This document shows, in pieces, positions 1 through 5,668 of a stretch of 41,027 nucleotides of DNA. The stretch's first letter is position 1. Every line of letters starts with the position of its first letter. This DNA comes from a virus, in IMG/VR virus record IMGVR_UViG_3300005782_000009, positions 1 through 41,027 of that record, one strand, 5' to 3'. A program made the position numbers and the translations under genes. The notes beneath the pieces were generated by a model. That model ran no database searches. It was not told the DNA's origin and worked only from the letters and a program-made list of their open reading frames with translations.

Positions 1-99
1 CCCTCTATCAATGGCCCAAGGTTATTAACTCACGATACTTAACTGATTTAGTTTTCACCCGAATTGTATTATTACAAGCATAGCACGTAGTTTCTATGG
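1..99. repeat. Terminal direct repeat, left copy
   Basis: Bases 1-99 are identical to 40929-41027, the last 99 bases of the window. Such an overlap closes the molecule into a circle of about 40,928 bp. The length of exactly 99 suggests an assembler k-mer overlap rather than a biological terminal repeat, but a short phage direct terminal repeat cannot be excluded from sequence alone. The repeat lies inside the coding region of the small zinc-ribbon gene at 8-196. Confidence 0.95.
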
Positions 100-196
100 T
101 GAAAATGCGTTCTTGCATTGCTATATCATCGGTAGCATCTTCACGCTCTTCTGTCTTCTTAAATGCCTGACAATGAGGACACCATTCAATCATCAT
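8..196 (-). CDS. Small zinc-ribbon protein
   Basis: A 61-62 residue protein with two Cys pairs, CPHC near the N-terminus and CYAC about 30 residues later, which is a zinc-ribbon arrangement. Its function is unknown. ATG codons lie at 196 and 193; the second is better placed behind GGAGG and overlaps the upstream stop as TGATG, so translation is probably coupled to the DUF5681-like gene. The 3' part lies in the terminal repeat, so on the circle this gene is followed within about 10 bp by the 30-codon gene at 40833-40925. It is an early member of the late operon. Confidence 0.75.
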   Translation of the reverse strand: MMIEWCPHCQAFKKTEEREDATDDIAMQERIFTIETTCYACNNTIRVKTKSVKYRELITLGH

Positions 197-543
197 TCCT
201 CCTTTGCTGGTATGAACTCTAGCTTTATCGGTAAACCTTCACTATCACCACCTATAGGCTGTGTTACCTTGCCTTCTAATCTCTCCTTCAAATGTTCAAG
301 TGCCATCTCTTTCTGTGTGGCTAGTATCAACCCCTTCTCAGCTAACCACATACGCCAAGTAGTCTTCGGGTCTTTGGCATAGGGACACGGCTGGTCTAAC
401 ATCTCTATCTGTGACTTTGTAATACCAGGGTCTTTGAGCTTACCACCTGGATTACCCGATTGACCGGGCTGAAACTCCATATCATTGCCCTTTATGAAGC
501 GGCCGCTACTATCCCGCTGCTTTGACCGGTTATCTTCTGTCAT
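193..543 (-). CDS. DUF5681-like protein, candidate small terminase subunit
   Basis: A 116-residue protein. The N-terminus is polar, followed by QPGQSGNPGG, the signature of the DUF5681 phage family (normally written PGQSGNPxGRP). A C-terminal helix carries KERLEGKVTQPIGGD, also typical of the family. In the phages I recall, such proteins sit next to the large terminase and are suspected small terminase or packaging factors. Here it is the first gene of the late operon, and on the circle terL follows after four small genes. A weak site, AGGTG, lies 9 nt before the ATG. The family call is good; the packaging role is inferred. Confidence 0.65.
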   Translation of the reverse strand: MTEDNRSKQRDSSGRFIKGNDMEFQPGQSGNPGGKLKDPGITKSQIEMLDQPCPYAKDPKTTWRMWLAEKGLILATQKEMALEHLKERLEGKVTQPIGGDSEGLPIKLEFIPAKEE

Positions 544-561
544 TGTTTATCACCTATCACT

Positions 562-742
562 CTGTGGGGGAACGAGTTCAGTTAATGCTCCTGCCGTCCG
601 GTAGTCCAACTAACCGATAACTAGTATCACCTCGTTCACCCCACAGTCTTTGACCTGAGCCTATCGGGGTTCCCGCCACCTTTTAAGGCTTCACCCTGTG
701 GTGTCTTCCACCCACTTATTCAGCCACCCTATTAGCTCAGGT
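562..742 (-). ncRNA. Structured leader RNA of the late operon, two domains
   Basis: On the minus strand this segment folds into two domains just before the first late gene. Domain A: 742-735 pairs with 660-653 (ACCTGAGC/GCTCAGGT, 8 bp); inside it 729-726 pairs with 670-667, 725-722 with 690-687, and a hairpin 715-709/703-698 has loop GAAGA. Domain B: 646-639 pairs with 569-562 and 637-631 with 576-570, making a 15-bp stem with one bulged U at 638. Inside domain B lie a hairpin 628-625/619-616 and a 7-bp stem 615-609/586-580 with two G.U pairs. A good promoter lies upstream at 805-833. The wobble pairs mostly favour the minus strand. The role is unknown: a cis-regulatory leader, a packaging RNA or a free ncRNA are all possible. 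Confidence 0.6.
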
Positions 743-804
743 TGAAGAGAAACCTTATAAAGACAGAACCTTATACCGTTCCTCTTCGTCATAACCACTA
801 ATCT

Positions 805-833
805 ATTATACCATATTGTTGCTTTATCCGCAA
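805..833 (-). promoter_or_regulatory. Sigma70-type promoter for the late operon
   Basis: Reading leftward, -35 TTGCGG (833-828), a 17-bp spacer and a perfect -10 TATAAT (810-805) preceded by TGG (an extended -10). Transcription would begin near 798 and yield a leader of about 255 nt that contains the folded RNA at 562-742. A second TATAAT with the same TGG prefix occurs at 30302-30297. Confidence 0.7.
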
Positions 834-878
834 GATTATTATTTAATTATAGATAACGAAGCTCTCAATCATCTATTC

Positions 879-914
879 GTCTATCCCTTTGAGTCCTTTG
901 TAATGGTGATAGAC
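879..914. promoter_or_regulatory. Inverted repeat, possible operator in the divergent region
   Basis: GTCTATC (879-885) and GATAGAC (908-914) are perfect 7-bp inverted copies 22 bp apart. A further ATAGAC lies near 940. They sit between the leftward promoter and the rightward operon, where a regulator could act on both. I see no convincing promoter for the rightward unit in 834-1092 and nothing else in this part of the gap. Confidence 0.3.
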
Positions 915-1062
915 ATGCTAAAACAGAGACCTCTTAGCTATAGACAATGGCGATATGATACGATTTAACGAGCATTCAACAGCTCCTTGCTTGTATCGTT
1001 TGTTGCTTTCACCCCACAATAACTAACAGCGGACTAGCCAATGGGCACTAGTTGTGCTATTC

Positions 1063-1077
1063 TTAGGGTAACAAAGG
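1063..1077 (+). repeat. Repeated 15-bp leader box, copy 1
   Basis: TTAGGGTAACAAAGG occurs here and again at 1380-1394, each time shortly upstream of an ATG (1093 and 1404) and merging into the ribosome binding site. It is either a shared translation or regulatory element or the trace of a duplicated leader. Confidence 0.6.
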
Positions 1078-1092
1078 TGAGAGGAAGACAAA

Positions 1093-1368
1093 ATGAAACT
1101 AGGAATAAAATTACACACTGAACCTGTCAGCAACCCAGCCAACACTGATTATCTAAAGAGGCGTGGCGTTGAAACAGTGAATAGCCATTATGAATTAGAG
1201 ATTAAGCGACTGCAAGGTGGTGGAGTGGAAATATGTGGTGGCACTGTAACGAGCTATACCTTTCCCGATGGCAACTTAGAAGTTCTGCCAAGTTCTAGGG
1301 CTTGTGTAGACATACCGCCAGAGATGAAAAAGGAAGTCATTAAGGCAATTAAGATAGAAGAGAGCTAG
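1093..1368 (+). CDS. Hypothetical protein, first gene of the early operon
   Basis: A 91-residue soluble protein of unknown function. It is rich in charged residues, with a glycine-rich stretch in the middle (LQGGGVEICGGT) and a basic C-terminal helix. I recognise no domain. The ATG follows GAGAGGA at normal spacing, and the upstream leader carries the TTAGGGTAACAAAGG box shared with the next gene. First genes of phage early operons often act on the host, but nothing in this sequence shows that. Confidence 0.7.
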   Translation: MKLGIKLHTEPVSNPANTDYLKRRGVETVNSHYELEIKRLQGGGVEICGGTVTSYTFPDGNLEVLPSSRACVDIPPEMKKEVIKAIKIEES

Positions 1369-1379
1369 TGGTGGTAAAG

Positions 1380-1394
1380 TTAGGGTAACAAAGG
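1380..1394 (+). repeat. Repeated 15-bp leader box, copy 2
   Basis: An exact copy of the TTAGGGTAACAAAGG element at 1063-1077. It runs into AGGAGGGG, a strong ribosome binding site for the ATG at 1404. Confidence 0.6.
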
Positions 1395-1403
1395 AGGGGT
1401 AAA

Positions 1404-1595
1404 ATGACAACTAAAACAGAGATTACCAAAGAGGAATTTCGGGCTTATGAGGATGTGCGAGCAAGCGGTGTTACAAATATGTTTATGGTGTCAGTGGTTG
1501 AAGATTTAAGCGGGCTGGGGAGGGATATAATCCTCGCAATAATGAAGCAATACACCGAACTCAACAAGAAGTATCCCGATGTTAGAAAGGACTAG
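1404..1595 (+). CDS. Small conserved phage protein, unknown function
   Basis: A 63-residue protein, predicted mostly helical. A central segment (FMVSVVEDLSGL then RDIILAIMKQY) resembles small phage proteins I have seen described only as hypothetical, perhaps with a helix-turn-helix-like fold. It has a strong AGGAGGGG site before the ATG and shares a 15-bp leader box with the gene before it. It is followed by about 250 bp without a gene that holds two RNA folds. Confidence 0.7.
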   Translation: MTTKTEITKEEFRAYEDVRASGVTNMFMVSVVEDLSGLGRDIILAIMKQYTELNKKYPDVRKD

Positions 1596-1624
1596 TATAT
1601 TATAGGGTAGAACTTTAACAATTG

Positions 1625-1722
1625 AATACTGGGTAGGAAAAGATACTGACGAGTATGGTGCGTAAGCAGGAGCGGTGAGTTAAATGGTAGGCTCGTTAAA
1701 ACCCAGCCTCCTATCCAGTATT
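1625..1722 (+). ncRNA. Folded RNA element 1 of the early operon
   Basis: There is no open frame from 1596 to 1852. Here 1625-1638 (AATACTGGGTAGGA) pairs with 1709-1722 (TCCTATCCAGTATT) over 14 positions, with one G.U pair at 1633/1714 that is a pair only in plus-strand RNA. An inner stem 1647-1654/1691-1698 (ACGAG/CTCGT core, two more G.U pairs) encloses a small hairpin TGC-GTAA-GCA with a GNRA-type loop. The left arm can instead pair CTGGGT (1629-1634) with ACCCAG (1701-1706), so two exclusive states are possible. No U-tract follows, so it is not a plain terminator. I know of no matching class. Confidence 0.55.
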
Positions 1723-1742
1723 GAGTTACTAAAGTATAAAAG

Positions 1743-1838
1743 GTGAAAGGAGCTAATTTACTTCAGCCCTTCTTACAAAAGAAGCTCATACTTAATAAAA
1801 ATAGGCTTTCACATAAGGAGGGCTGAGGTAAGTAAGCT
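1743..1838 (+). ncRNA. Folded RNA element 2, long hairpin with pseudoknot
   Basis: Bases 1751-1775 pair with 1814-1838 over 25 positions: 21 Watson-Crick pairs, three G.U pairs (1757/1832, 1762/1827, 1771/1818) and one A-A mismatch (1755/1834). All three wobbles are valid only in plus-strand RNA. The 38-nt loop contains CTTTCAC (1806-1812), complementary to GTGAAAG (1743-1749) just 5' of the hairpin, giving an H-type pseudoknot. The 3' arm holds AAGGAGGG, a Shine-Dalgarno sequence that the fold would bury. The downstream zinc-ribbon gene (ATG 1853) uses a separate AAGGGGG site right after the stem. A translational switch, processing site or stand-alone RNA are all possible. Confidence 0.6.
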
Positions 1839-1852
1839 AAGGGGGATTAGAG

Positions 1853-2026
1853 ATGAAAAGGGAATGTCCAACTTGTGGAACGAAAGGCAAGCCGATTAAA
1901 GGAGAACATGGGTGGTATTCCTGTCCTAACCCAGGGTGTAATAGAGTAGTTTTTGAATGCCACCAAACTCGCACACAGCATATCAATGAGGTCAATGCTC
2001 TACGCAGTCAAAATAAGTTGAAGTAA
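1853..2026 (+). CDS. Small zinc-ribbon protein
   Basis: A 57-residue protein beginning MKREC, with CPTCG near the N-terminus and CPNPGC about 16 residues later, followed by a helical basic tail. This is a classic zinc ribbon, close in layout to the protein at 3405-3584 and to Com-like phage proteins. The ATG lies about 8 nt after AAGGGGG and directly follows the long hairpin at 1751-1838, so its translation may be affected by that fold. A nucleic-acid-binding role is plausible but not shown. Confidence 0.7.
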   Translation: MKRECPTCGTKGKPIKGEHGWYSCPNPGCNRVVFECHQTRTQHINEVNALRSQNKLK

Positions 2027-2070
2027 ATAATAGCACTGGATGAGGTTAAAGTAAATAAGGGAGGCTAAGG

Positions 2071-2310
2071 ATGGAAAGTATCGCTATTAGAGCCAGAAAC
2101 AATTTGGATATACCAATTCGCTTGACACTAACTAGAACAGGTTACAATGACGAAAATGATGAAATCCTCATAACAATTGGGGAAGAGGGAACAACCCTAA
2201 AAGATTATTATCGGGTTTGTATAGACACCGACATATTACCCAGCAAGGAATGGGGAGAAGTGGGTTTGCTTCATATTGATACCAAAAGCAAGGTATCCTT
2301 TTCGGGTTAA
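2071..2310 (+). CDS. Hypothetical protein
   Basis: A 79-residue acidic protein, probably beta-rich, with no motif I recognise. It has a good GGGAGG site before the ATG. Its leader contains GGTTAAAGTAAATA (2044-2057), a 14-bp sequence repeated at 2305-2318 just before the next gene. Confidence 0.65.
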   Translation: MESIAIRARNNLDIPIRLTLTRTGYNDENDEILITIGEEGTTLKDYYRVCIDTDILPSKEWGEVGLLHIDTKSKVSFSG

Positions 2311-2333
2311 AGTAAATATAAAGGAGAAGGGGA

Positions 2334-2567
2334 ATGAAGGTAATTCACGATAATGAAACTGGCGGTATAGCTATGATTCCCTTGATTTGTGATTGGAATA
2401 TAAATACGGTGTGCCAAATTAAGGACTGTAAAGAGCCGACCAATACAATCGTGTGCTTCACAGCAGATGAGTCTCCAACGGGTAAAGCACTACACATAGG
2501 TATATGCGACAAGCATCACAAAGAGGCACGACAAAGGGACAGCTTTAATTATACTGTGGATTTATAG
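2334..2567 (+). CDS. Cys-rich hypothetical protein, possible zinc binding
   Basis: A 77-residue protein. Cys residues in CQIKDC, a later TIVCF and a C-terminal CDKHH suggest a single zinc site of C-C-C-H type, as in small treble-clef proteins. It is preceded by AAGGAGAAGGGG. An internal ATG at residue 14 lacks a ribosome site, so the first ATG is preferred. Function unknown. Confidence 0.65.
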   Translation: MKVIHDNETGGIAMIPLICDWNINTVCQIKDCKEPTNTIVCFTADESPTGKALHIGICDKHHKEARQRDSFNYTVDL

Positions 2568-2599
2568 CTAACCCCTTCATAACAATAAAGGAGGCTAAA

Positions 2600-2878
2600 A
2601 TGGAATATACTAAAGGGGAATGGAGAATGGCAGGGGACAAAGCACTGGACTGTGGAAGTATAAGCATTGCATCTATCAATGAACATAGGGTTATTCCCGT
2701 AGCCCAGATAGACAAAAGGTGGGAGAACGCAAAAGCCAATGCCCACCTTATAGCCTCAGCACCAGATTTATATGAGGCAGTGAGATGGGTGCTTGAAGAC
2801 CACAAGGACAAAAGGATTAAACTAAATGTATCTACGCATACCAAGCTCCTTAATGCACTAACTAAGGCGGAGAAATGA
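2600..2878 (+). CDS. Conserved hypothetical phage protein (NAHLIASAPDLYEA type)
   Basis: A 92-residue protein. The N-terminus YTKGEWRMAG and the central NAHLIASAPDLYEAVRW are hallmarks of a very widespread, uncharacterised family in phage early regions (usually TPGPW then NARLIAAAPELLEAL). It has a strong AAAGGAGG site. Its stop overlaps the start of a 34-codon gene (ATGA). No biochemical role is established for the family as far as I know. Confidence 0.8.
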   Translation: MEYTKGEWRMAGDKALDCGSISIASINEHRVIPVAQIDKRWENAKANAHLIASAPDLYEAVRWVLEDHKDKRIKLNVSTHTKLLNALTKAEK

Positions 2879-2979
2879 GATACCCACGCCGATATATGTT
2901 TAGTAGCTATCACCAATACACTGTAGCTCGTAGAATTTGGAGAGTATGGAATAGGAGGCGAATAAATGGATATCAATGA
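2875..2979 (+). CDS. 34-residue basic peptide
   Basis: An open frame of 34 codons starting at the ATGA overlap with the previous stop, behind GGCGGAG, and running 14 nt into the next gene. The peptide is rich in Arg and Tyr (MRYPRRYMFSSY at the start, RRIWRVWNRRR near the end). The coupling and site favour a real gene, but short size and unusual composition leave doubt. Confidence 0.4.
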   Translation: MRYPRRYMFSSYHQYTVARRIWRVWNRRRINGYQ

Positions 2980-3403
2980 ACTCAAGGCTCAAATCAATAC
3001 CGTAGTAGAGGCGAGAGGGAACGCTAAAGCCTATGGTGAGGAAAAGTCAAAGATATATGAGGAGGTGGAGAAAAAACATGCCAGTCTCTTTGCTGATGCA
3101 TTTAACGCAAACGAGATAGTGAAGGAGGAGGAAGCCACACTAAGGAAACTCACGCTACAAGCCTATGCCACAACAGGCAACAAAGCCCCTGCTGAAGGTG
3201 TTGGCATCAGAGAGATGACAGTCCTGACTTATGATAACAAGGTTGCCTTTGACTGGGCTAAGGCACACAAGATGGCTTTGAAGCTGGATACCTCAGCCTT
3301 TGAGAAGATAGCGAAGGCAGACCCACCTGATTTTGTCAAGATTACCACCGAGCCACAAGCCACGATTGCCACTAATCTTCAGGAACTAAAGGAAGGGGAA
3401 TAA
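2966..3403 (+). CDS. Conserved hypothetical phage protein, coiled-coil N-terminus
   Basis: A 145-residue protein. Residues 1-65 are predicted helical and coiled-coil. The C-terminal half contains FDWAKAHKMALKLDTSAFEK and PPDFVKITTEPQATIAT, a pattern I associate with an uncharacterised phage early protein family. GGAGG lies 7 nt before the ATG. It could be a chaperone-like or nucleic-acid-associated protein; nothing decides this. Confidence 0.7.
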   Translation: MDINELKAQINTVVEARGNAKAYGEEKSKIYEEVEKKHASLFADAFNANEIVKEEEATLRKLTLQAYATTGNKAPAEGVGIREMTVLTYDNKVAFDWAKAHKMALKLDTSAFEKIAKADPPDFVKITTEPQATIATNLQELKEGE

Positions 3404-3404
3404 A

Positions 3405-3584
3405 ATGGTAATACGGTATCGTGAAATTCTTAGGTCGCGAAGGGAAGCGACTGAGAGGGGTGAGGTTTTTACTAACTGCACCTTTTGCGGAGCAGTAATT
3501 CATTACGAGAAAGGTAGGAAGTTCTTTGACTGTCCGAACCCTAAGTGTGGGAAGACTAATTATAGGGAGGTTAGTAATGGGTAA
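3405..3584 (+). CDS. Small zinc-ribbon protein
   Basis: A 59-residue protein with a basic N-terminus (YREILRSRREATERGE), then CTFCG and CPNPKCG about 17 residues apart. The Cys spacing and the CPNPxC motif match the gene at 1853-2026, so the two may be paralogues. It is preceded by GGAAGGGG and overlaps the following gene start by 8 nt. Confidence 0.65.
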   Translation: MVIRYREILRSRREATERGEVFTNCTFCGAVIHYEKGRKFFDCPNPKCGKTNYREVSNG

Positions 3585-3777
3585 GGAAAAGCTAAATGAT
3601 TGCAAATGGCTTGAGTCTTGTGATTGCATCAGCATCAAAAATAAATACTGTAAGAAGTGTGTCTTCTATTGGTGGTTAGATAGCGGATATGGATACTGTA
3701 AGGCTCTGCCAGAACATATAGTTGTTGCTTGGTGCAGAGATATATGTAGCCTATTCAAGCCTAGAGAGGGTAAATAA
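3577..3777 (+). CDS. Cys-rich small protein
   Basis: A 66-residue protein with nine Cys residues (CKW, CDC, CKKC, then single Cys near the C-terminus). They are arranged like a metal-binding or disulphide-rich domain rather than a simple ribbon. The frame is open further upstream, but the ATG at 3577 directly follows AGGGAGG at good spacing, so I prefer it. Function unknown. Confidence 0.65.
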   Translation: MGKEKLNDCKWLESCDCISIKNKYCKKCVFYWWLDSGYGYCKALPEHIVVAWCRDICSLFKPREGK

Positions 3778-3778
3778 G

Positions 3779-3916
3779 ATGGAGAAATTAACCTTCTGGA
3801 AGTTGTTGAGGGAAGCACGGTTTCTTAAATATCTGGGGTTAACTCAAGCAGAGAGATATATATCTCTTGGGGGTCTAATTCGGGGTGCTAAGTATTACTA
3901 TCTGGAGCAAGGATAA
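3779..3916 (+). CDS. 45-residue hypothetical protein
   Basis: A small basic helical protein beginning MEKLTFWKLL. The in-frame upstream extension lacks a ribosome site, while GAGAGGG precedes this ATG. Its stop overlaps the next start as TAATG. No recognised domain. Confidence 0.55.
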   Translation: MEKLTFWKLLREARFLKYLGLTQAERYISLGGLIRGAKYYYLEQG

Positions 3917-4059
3917 TGGAGCAGTCTATATTTGATACTTATAAACGACTGAAAAGCCAGGGTCTATCCGGTAAAGAGGCAATAGAATACCTTGAAAGTA
4001 AGCTGGGTCAGTTACCAGAGCATATAAAGGAGATGTTGAGAAATGGAAGAGCACAATAG
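3916..4059 (+). CDS. 47-residue helical hypothetical protein
   Basis: A small protein (MEQSIFDTYKRLKSQGLSGK at the start) predicted to be two or three helices. It is coupled to the previous gene by a TAATG overlap and itself overlaps the next gene by 17 nt. GGAGCAAGG lies before the start. Function unknown. Confidence 0.6.
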   Translation: MEQSIFDTYKRLKSQGLSGKEAIEYLESKLGQLPEHIKEMLRNGRAQ

Positions 4060-4375
4060 AAAGCTACTGGAATGGACGGGCGTTAAAAACATCATTACCA
4101 TAGATAATGGGGATATGATTTGGAGGGATAAAGATGGCAATGGCTGGTGCTTAGAATACTTCACCAACTCCCTAGATGCTTGCTTTGAACGGCTTGTGCC
4201 AAAGCTAAATAAAGATGGTTGGGATGTTTCACTGGAGCAAGAGTTTGAATGGTGGCTTTGCACCCTGATAACTCAAAAGGAACCTTATATTGAGCAATAC
4301 GGGAAAGCAAAAGCCCCAGCCCTAGCGTTATGTAGGGCGGTTGAGAAACTAATAGATGGAGAGAAGAAATGTTAG
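4043..4375 (+). CDS. Conserved phage protein, possible ABA-sandwich domain
   Basis: A 110-residue protein with many aromatic residues (WRDKDGNGWCLEYF) and a C-terminal helix KAKAPALALCRAVEKLI. The last motif (A-x-A-L-C-R-A) recalls the Phage_ABA_S family and related small phage proteins, in which the same helix ends the domain. The role of that family is unknown. AAGGAGA precedes the ATG, and the gene overlaps both neighbours. Confidence 0.6.
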   Translation: MEEHNRKLLEWTGVKNIITIDNGDMIWRDKDGNGWCLEYFTNSLDACFERLVPKLNKDGWDVSLEQEFEWWLCTLITQKEPYIEQYGKAKAPALALCRAVEKLIDGEKKC

Positions 4376-4575
4376 AGTTTAAATTTGAGCAGAAAGAAAA
4401 CGGGTGGCAGGTAACAGATGGGGGTAAAATCTATGTCTATACCTCACTCCAGAAAGCCATCAAGAATACTTGGATGGGTAGGGTATTCTATAAAAAGCCT
4501 CACAAGGCAATGGGTATAAAACGCTTCAAGCTCATCTTTGATTTGGGGGAAGATAACAATAGAGGGAGTAAATAA
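4369..4575 (+). CDS. Hypothetical protein
   Basis: A 68-residue basic protein. The first half looks like a small beta sheet (FKFEQKENGWQVTDGGKIYV), the second half is Lys-rich. It overlaps the previous gene by 7 nt and the next by one base (TAATG), so expression is coupled. No family recognised. Confidence 0.6.
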   Translation: MLEFKFEQKENGWQVTDGGKIYVYTSLQKAIKNTWMGRVFYKKPHKAMGIKRFKLIFDLGEDNNRGSK

Positions 4576-4838
4576 TGAGATTGCTAAATGATGAAGAGAT
4601 ACAAGGAATACTAAGGGCTTCTTTTCCTGATTCCTTTGCTAGTAGGTTGGGGGCAGAGAATATAGCTAAAGCCCAACAGGAACTAACCAATAAAGAGTGG
4701 GTGGAGTGGATAGAGGGAAGGCAGTTAAAAGGTGAGGGCAGTTTTTCCAAAACGGTATTATTCCAAGGCGATGTGGAGATAAAAAGCAAAGATTTGCAAG
4801 CCCGCTTAAAGGAGATAGGCAATGAACCGCAAGTTTAG
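4575..4838 (+). CDS. Hypothetical protein
   Basis: An 87-residue protein beginning MRLLNDEEIQGI. It resembles the many small phage early proteins that start with a helical LLxDEEI motif and contain a KAQxxLTxKEW segment, known only as hypothetical. It has TAATG overlap with the gene before and a 17-nt overlap with the gene after. Confidence 0.65.
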   Translation: MRLLNDEEIQGILRASFPDSFASRLGAENIAKAQQELTNKEWVEWIEGRQLKGEGSFSKTVLFQGDVEIKSKDLQARLKEIGNEPQV

Positions 4839-5034
4839 CTTAACTGAGAATAACAAGGGGTTACAATGTCCCTATAGGTATATCTTATGTCAGGAAGGCT
4901 GGTGTTCTGATTGCAACATTTATCAAACCTTCTTGACAATCCAAGAGGGATATGGTATGCTTAATAAAAAGGGGGAGGCAAGTGCCACAATTAGGGGAAA
5001 TAAAAAGGGAACTCAAAACAAGCAAAGCTGGTAA
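4822..5034 (+). CDS. Cys-rich small protein
   Basis: A 70-residue protein with CPYRYILC and CSDC clusters, probably binding one metal ion or forming disulphides. GGAG lies 8 nt before the ATG. Its last 17 codons overlap the HNH gene that starts at 4982 in another frame. That Lys/Asn-rich tail may have been added when the HNH gene was inserted. Confidence 0.55.
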   Translation: MNRKFSLTENNKGLQCPYRYILCQEGWCSDCNIYQTFLTIQEGYGMLNKKGEASATIRGNKKGTQNKQSW

Positions 5035-5545
5035 AGAGAAAAGGCGTTACCATATTTGGGTGAAATGCCCCGAATGTAATAAGGAACATTGGGCAGATTA
5101 TTACCATATAAAGAGTGGCAATCCCAAGAGACCTGGGCTATGTTTCCCTTGCTCTTCTTATTGCCAGCAAGGCGAAAAAAGTCATCAATGGAAGGGAGGC
5201 AGACAAAAAACAACAAGGGGCTACATCACAGTCAGGATTGCCCGCAATGATTTCTTTTATCCAATGGTGGCTAAGGGGGGACGTGTTTTTGAACATCGTC
5301 TTATGGTGGCAAAATCTCTCAATCGCTGTCTGTTGCCTTGGGAAATTGTCCATCATAAAAACGGTATTAAGGATGATAACAAAATAGAGAACTTACAGCT
5401 ATTACCAGATAAACGATGGCATTTAGTAGATACCCAAACCAAGGCAATGATTAAACAATTGCAAGAAGAAAATGCATACTTGCGGGAAGAAATAGCAAAG
5501 CTCAGAGACATAGCTGAAGAAAATCTAAGGGAGGTAATTAATTAA
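4982..5545 (+). CDS. HNH endonuclease, homing type (GTG start)
   Basis: A 187-residue protein from a GTG start. A longer frame opens at ATG 4952, but GGGGGAGG sits just before the GTG, and the resulting N-terminus MPQLGEIKRE matches the usual start of this phage HNH family. Residues 25-60 form a zinc finger (C29, C32, C54, C57). The nuclease core has FEHR (103-106), HHKNG (124-128) and N137, an HNH_3 arrangement. Residues 155-185 are a coiled coil, possibly for DNA contact or dimerisation. Such genes are mobile, cut DNA site-specifically and spread between phages. The overlap with the Cys-rich gene before it fits insertion. Confidence 0.85.
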   Translation: MPQLGEIKRELKTSKAGKEKRRYHIWVKCPECNKEHWADYYHIKSGNPKRPGLCFPCSSYCQQGEKSHQWKGGRQKTTRGYITVRIARNDFFYPMVAKGGRVFEHRLMVAKSLNRCLLPWEIVHHKNGIKDDNKIENLQLLPDKRWHLVDTQTKAMIKQLQEENAYLREEIAKLRDIAEENLREVIN

Positions 5546-5668
5546 ATAGCTGGGGTGGCACGGATGGACTTTGGAATGCAGAGATTGCTTAAAGCGTCAA
5601 AACATAACCTAAGCGGGCGGTGCCTTAAAAGAGCTGAGGGTAGCCCCAGACAGAGAAGGAGGAATAAA

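Noticed and set aside
723-731. AATAGGGTGGC on the minus strand recalls the T-box antiterminator motif.
   Set aside because: No specifier loop, no following terminator and no aminoacyl or amino-acid gene downstream.
731-748. TAGCTCAGGTTGAAGAG resembles a tRNA D-arm.
   Set aside because: No T-arm, anticodon stem or acceptor stem follows; the same bases form the outer stem of the leader fold.
1646-1652. CTGACGA, which matches the CUGANGA core of hammerhead ribozymes.
   Set aside because: No GAAA box and NUH cleavage site with three stems can be placed around it.
2545-2985. A 146-codon frame on the minus strand.
   Set aside because: It lies opposite plus-strand genes with good ribosome sites and family motifs, and reads as low-complexity Ser/Leu sequence.
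4952-4981. Earlier ATG start for the HNH gene.
   Set aside because: No ribosome site and ten extra residues not typical of the family; GTG 4982 has GGGGGAGG.
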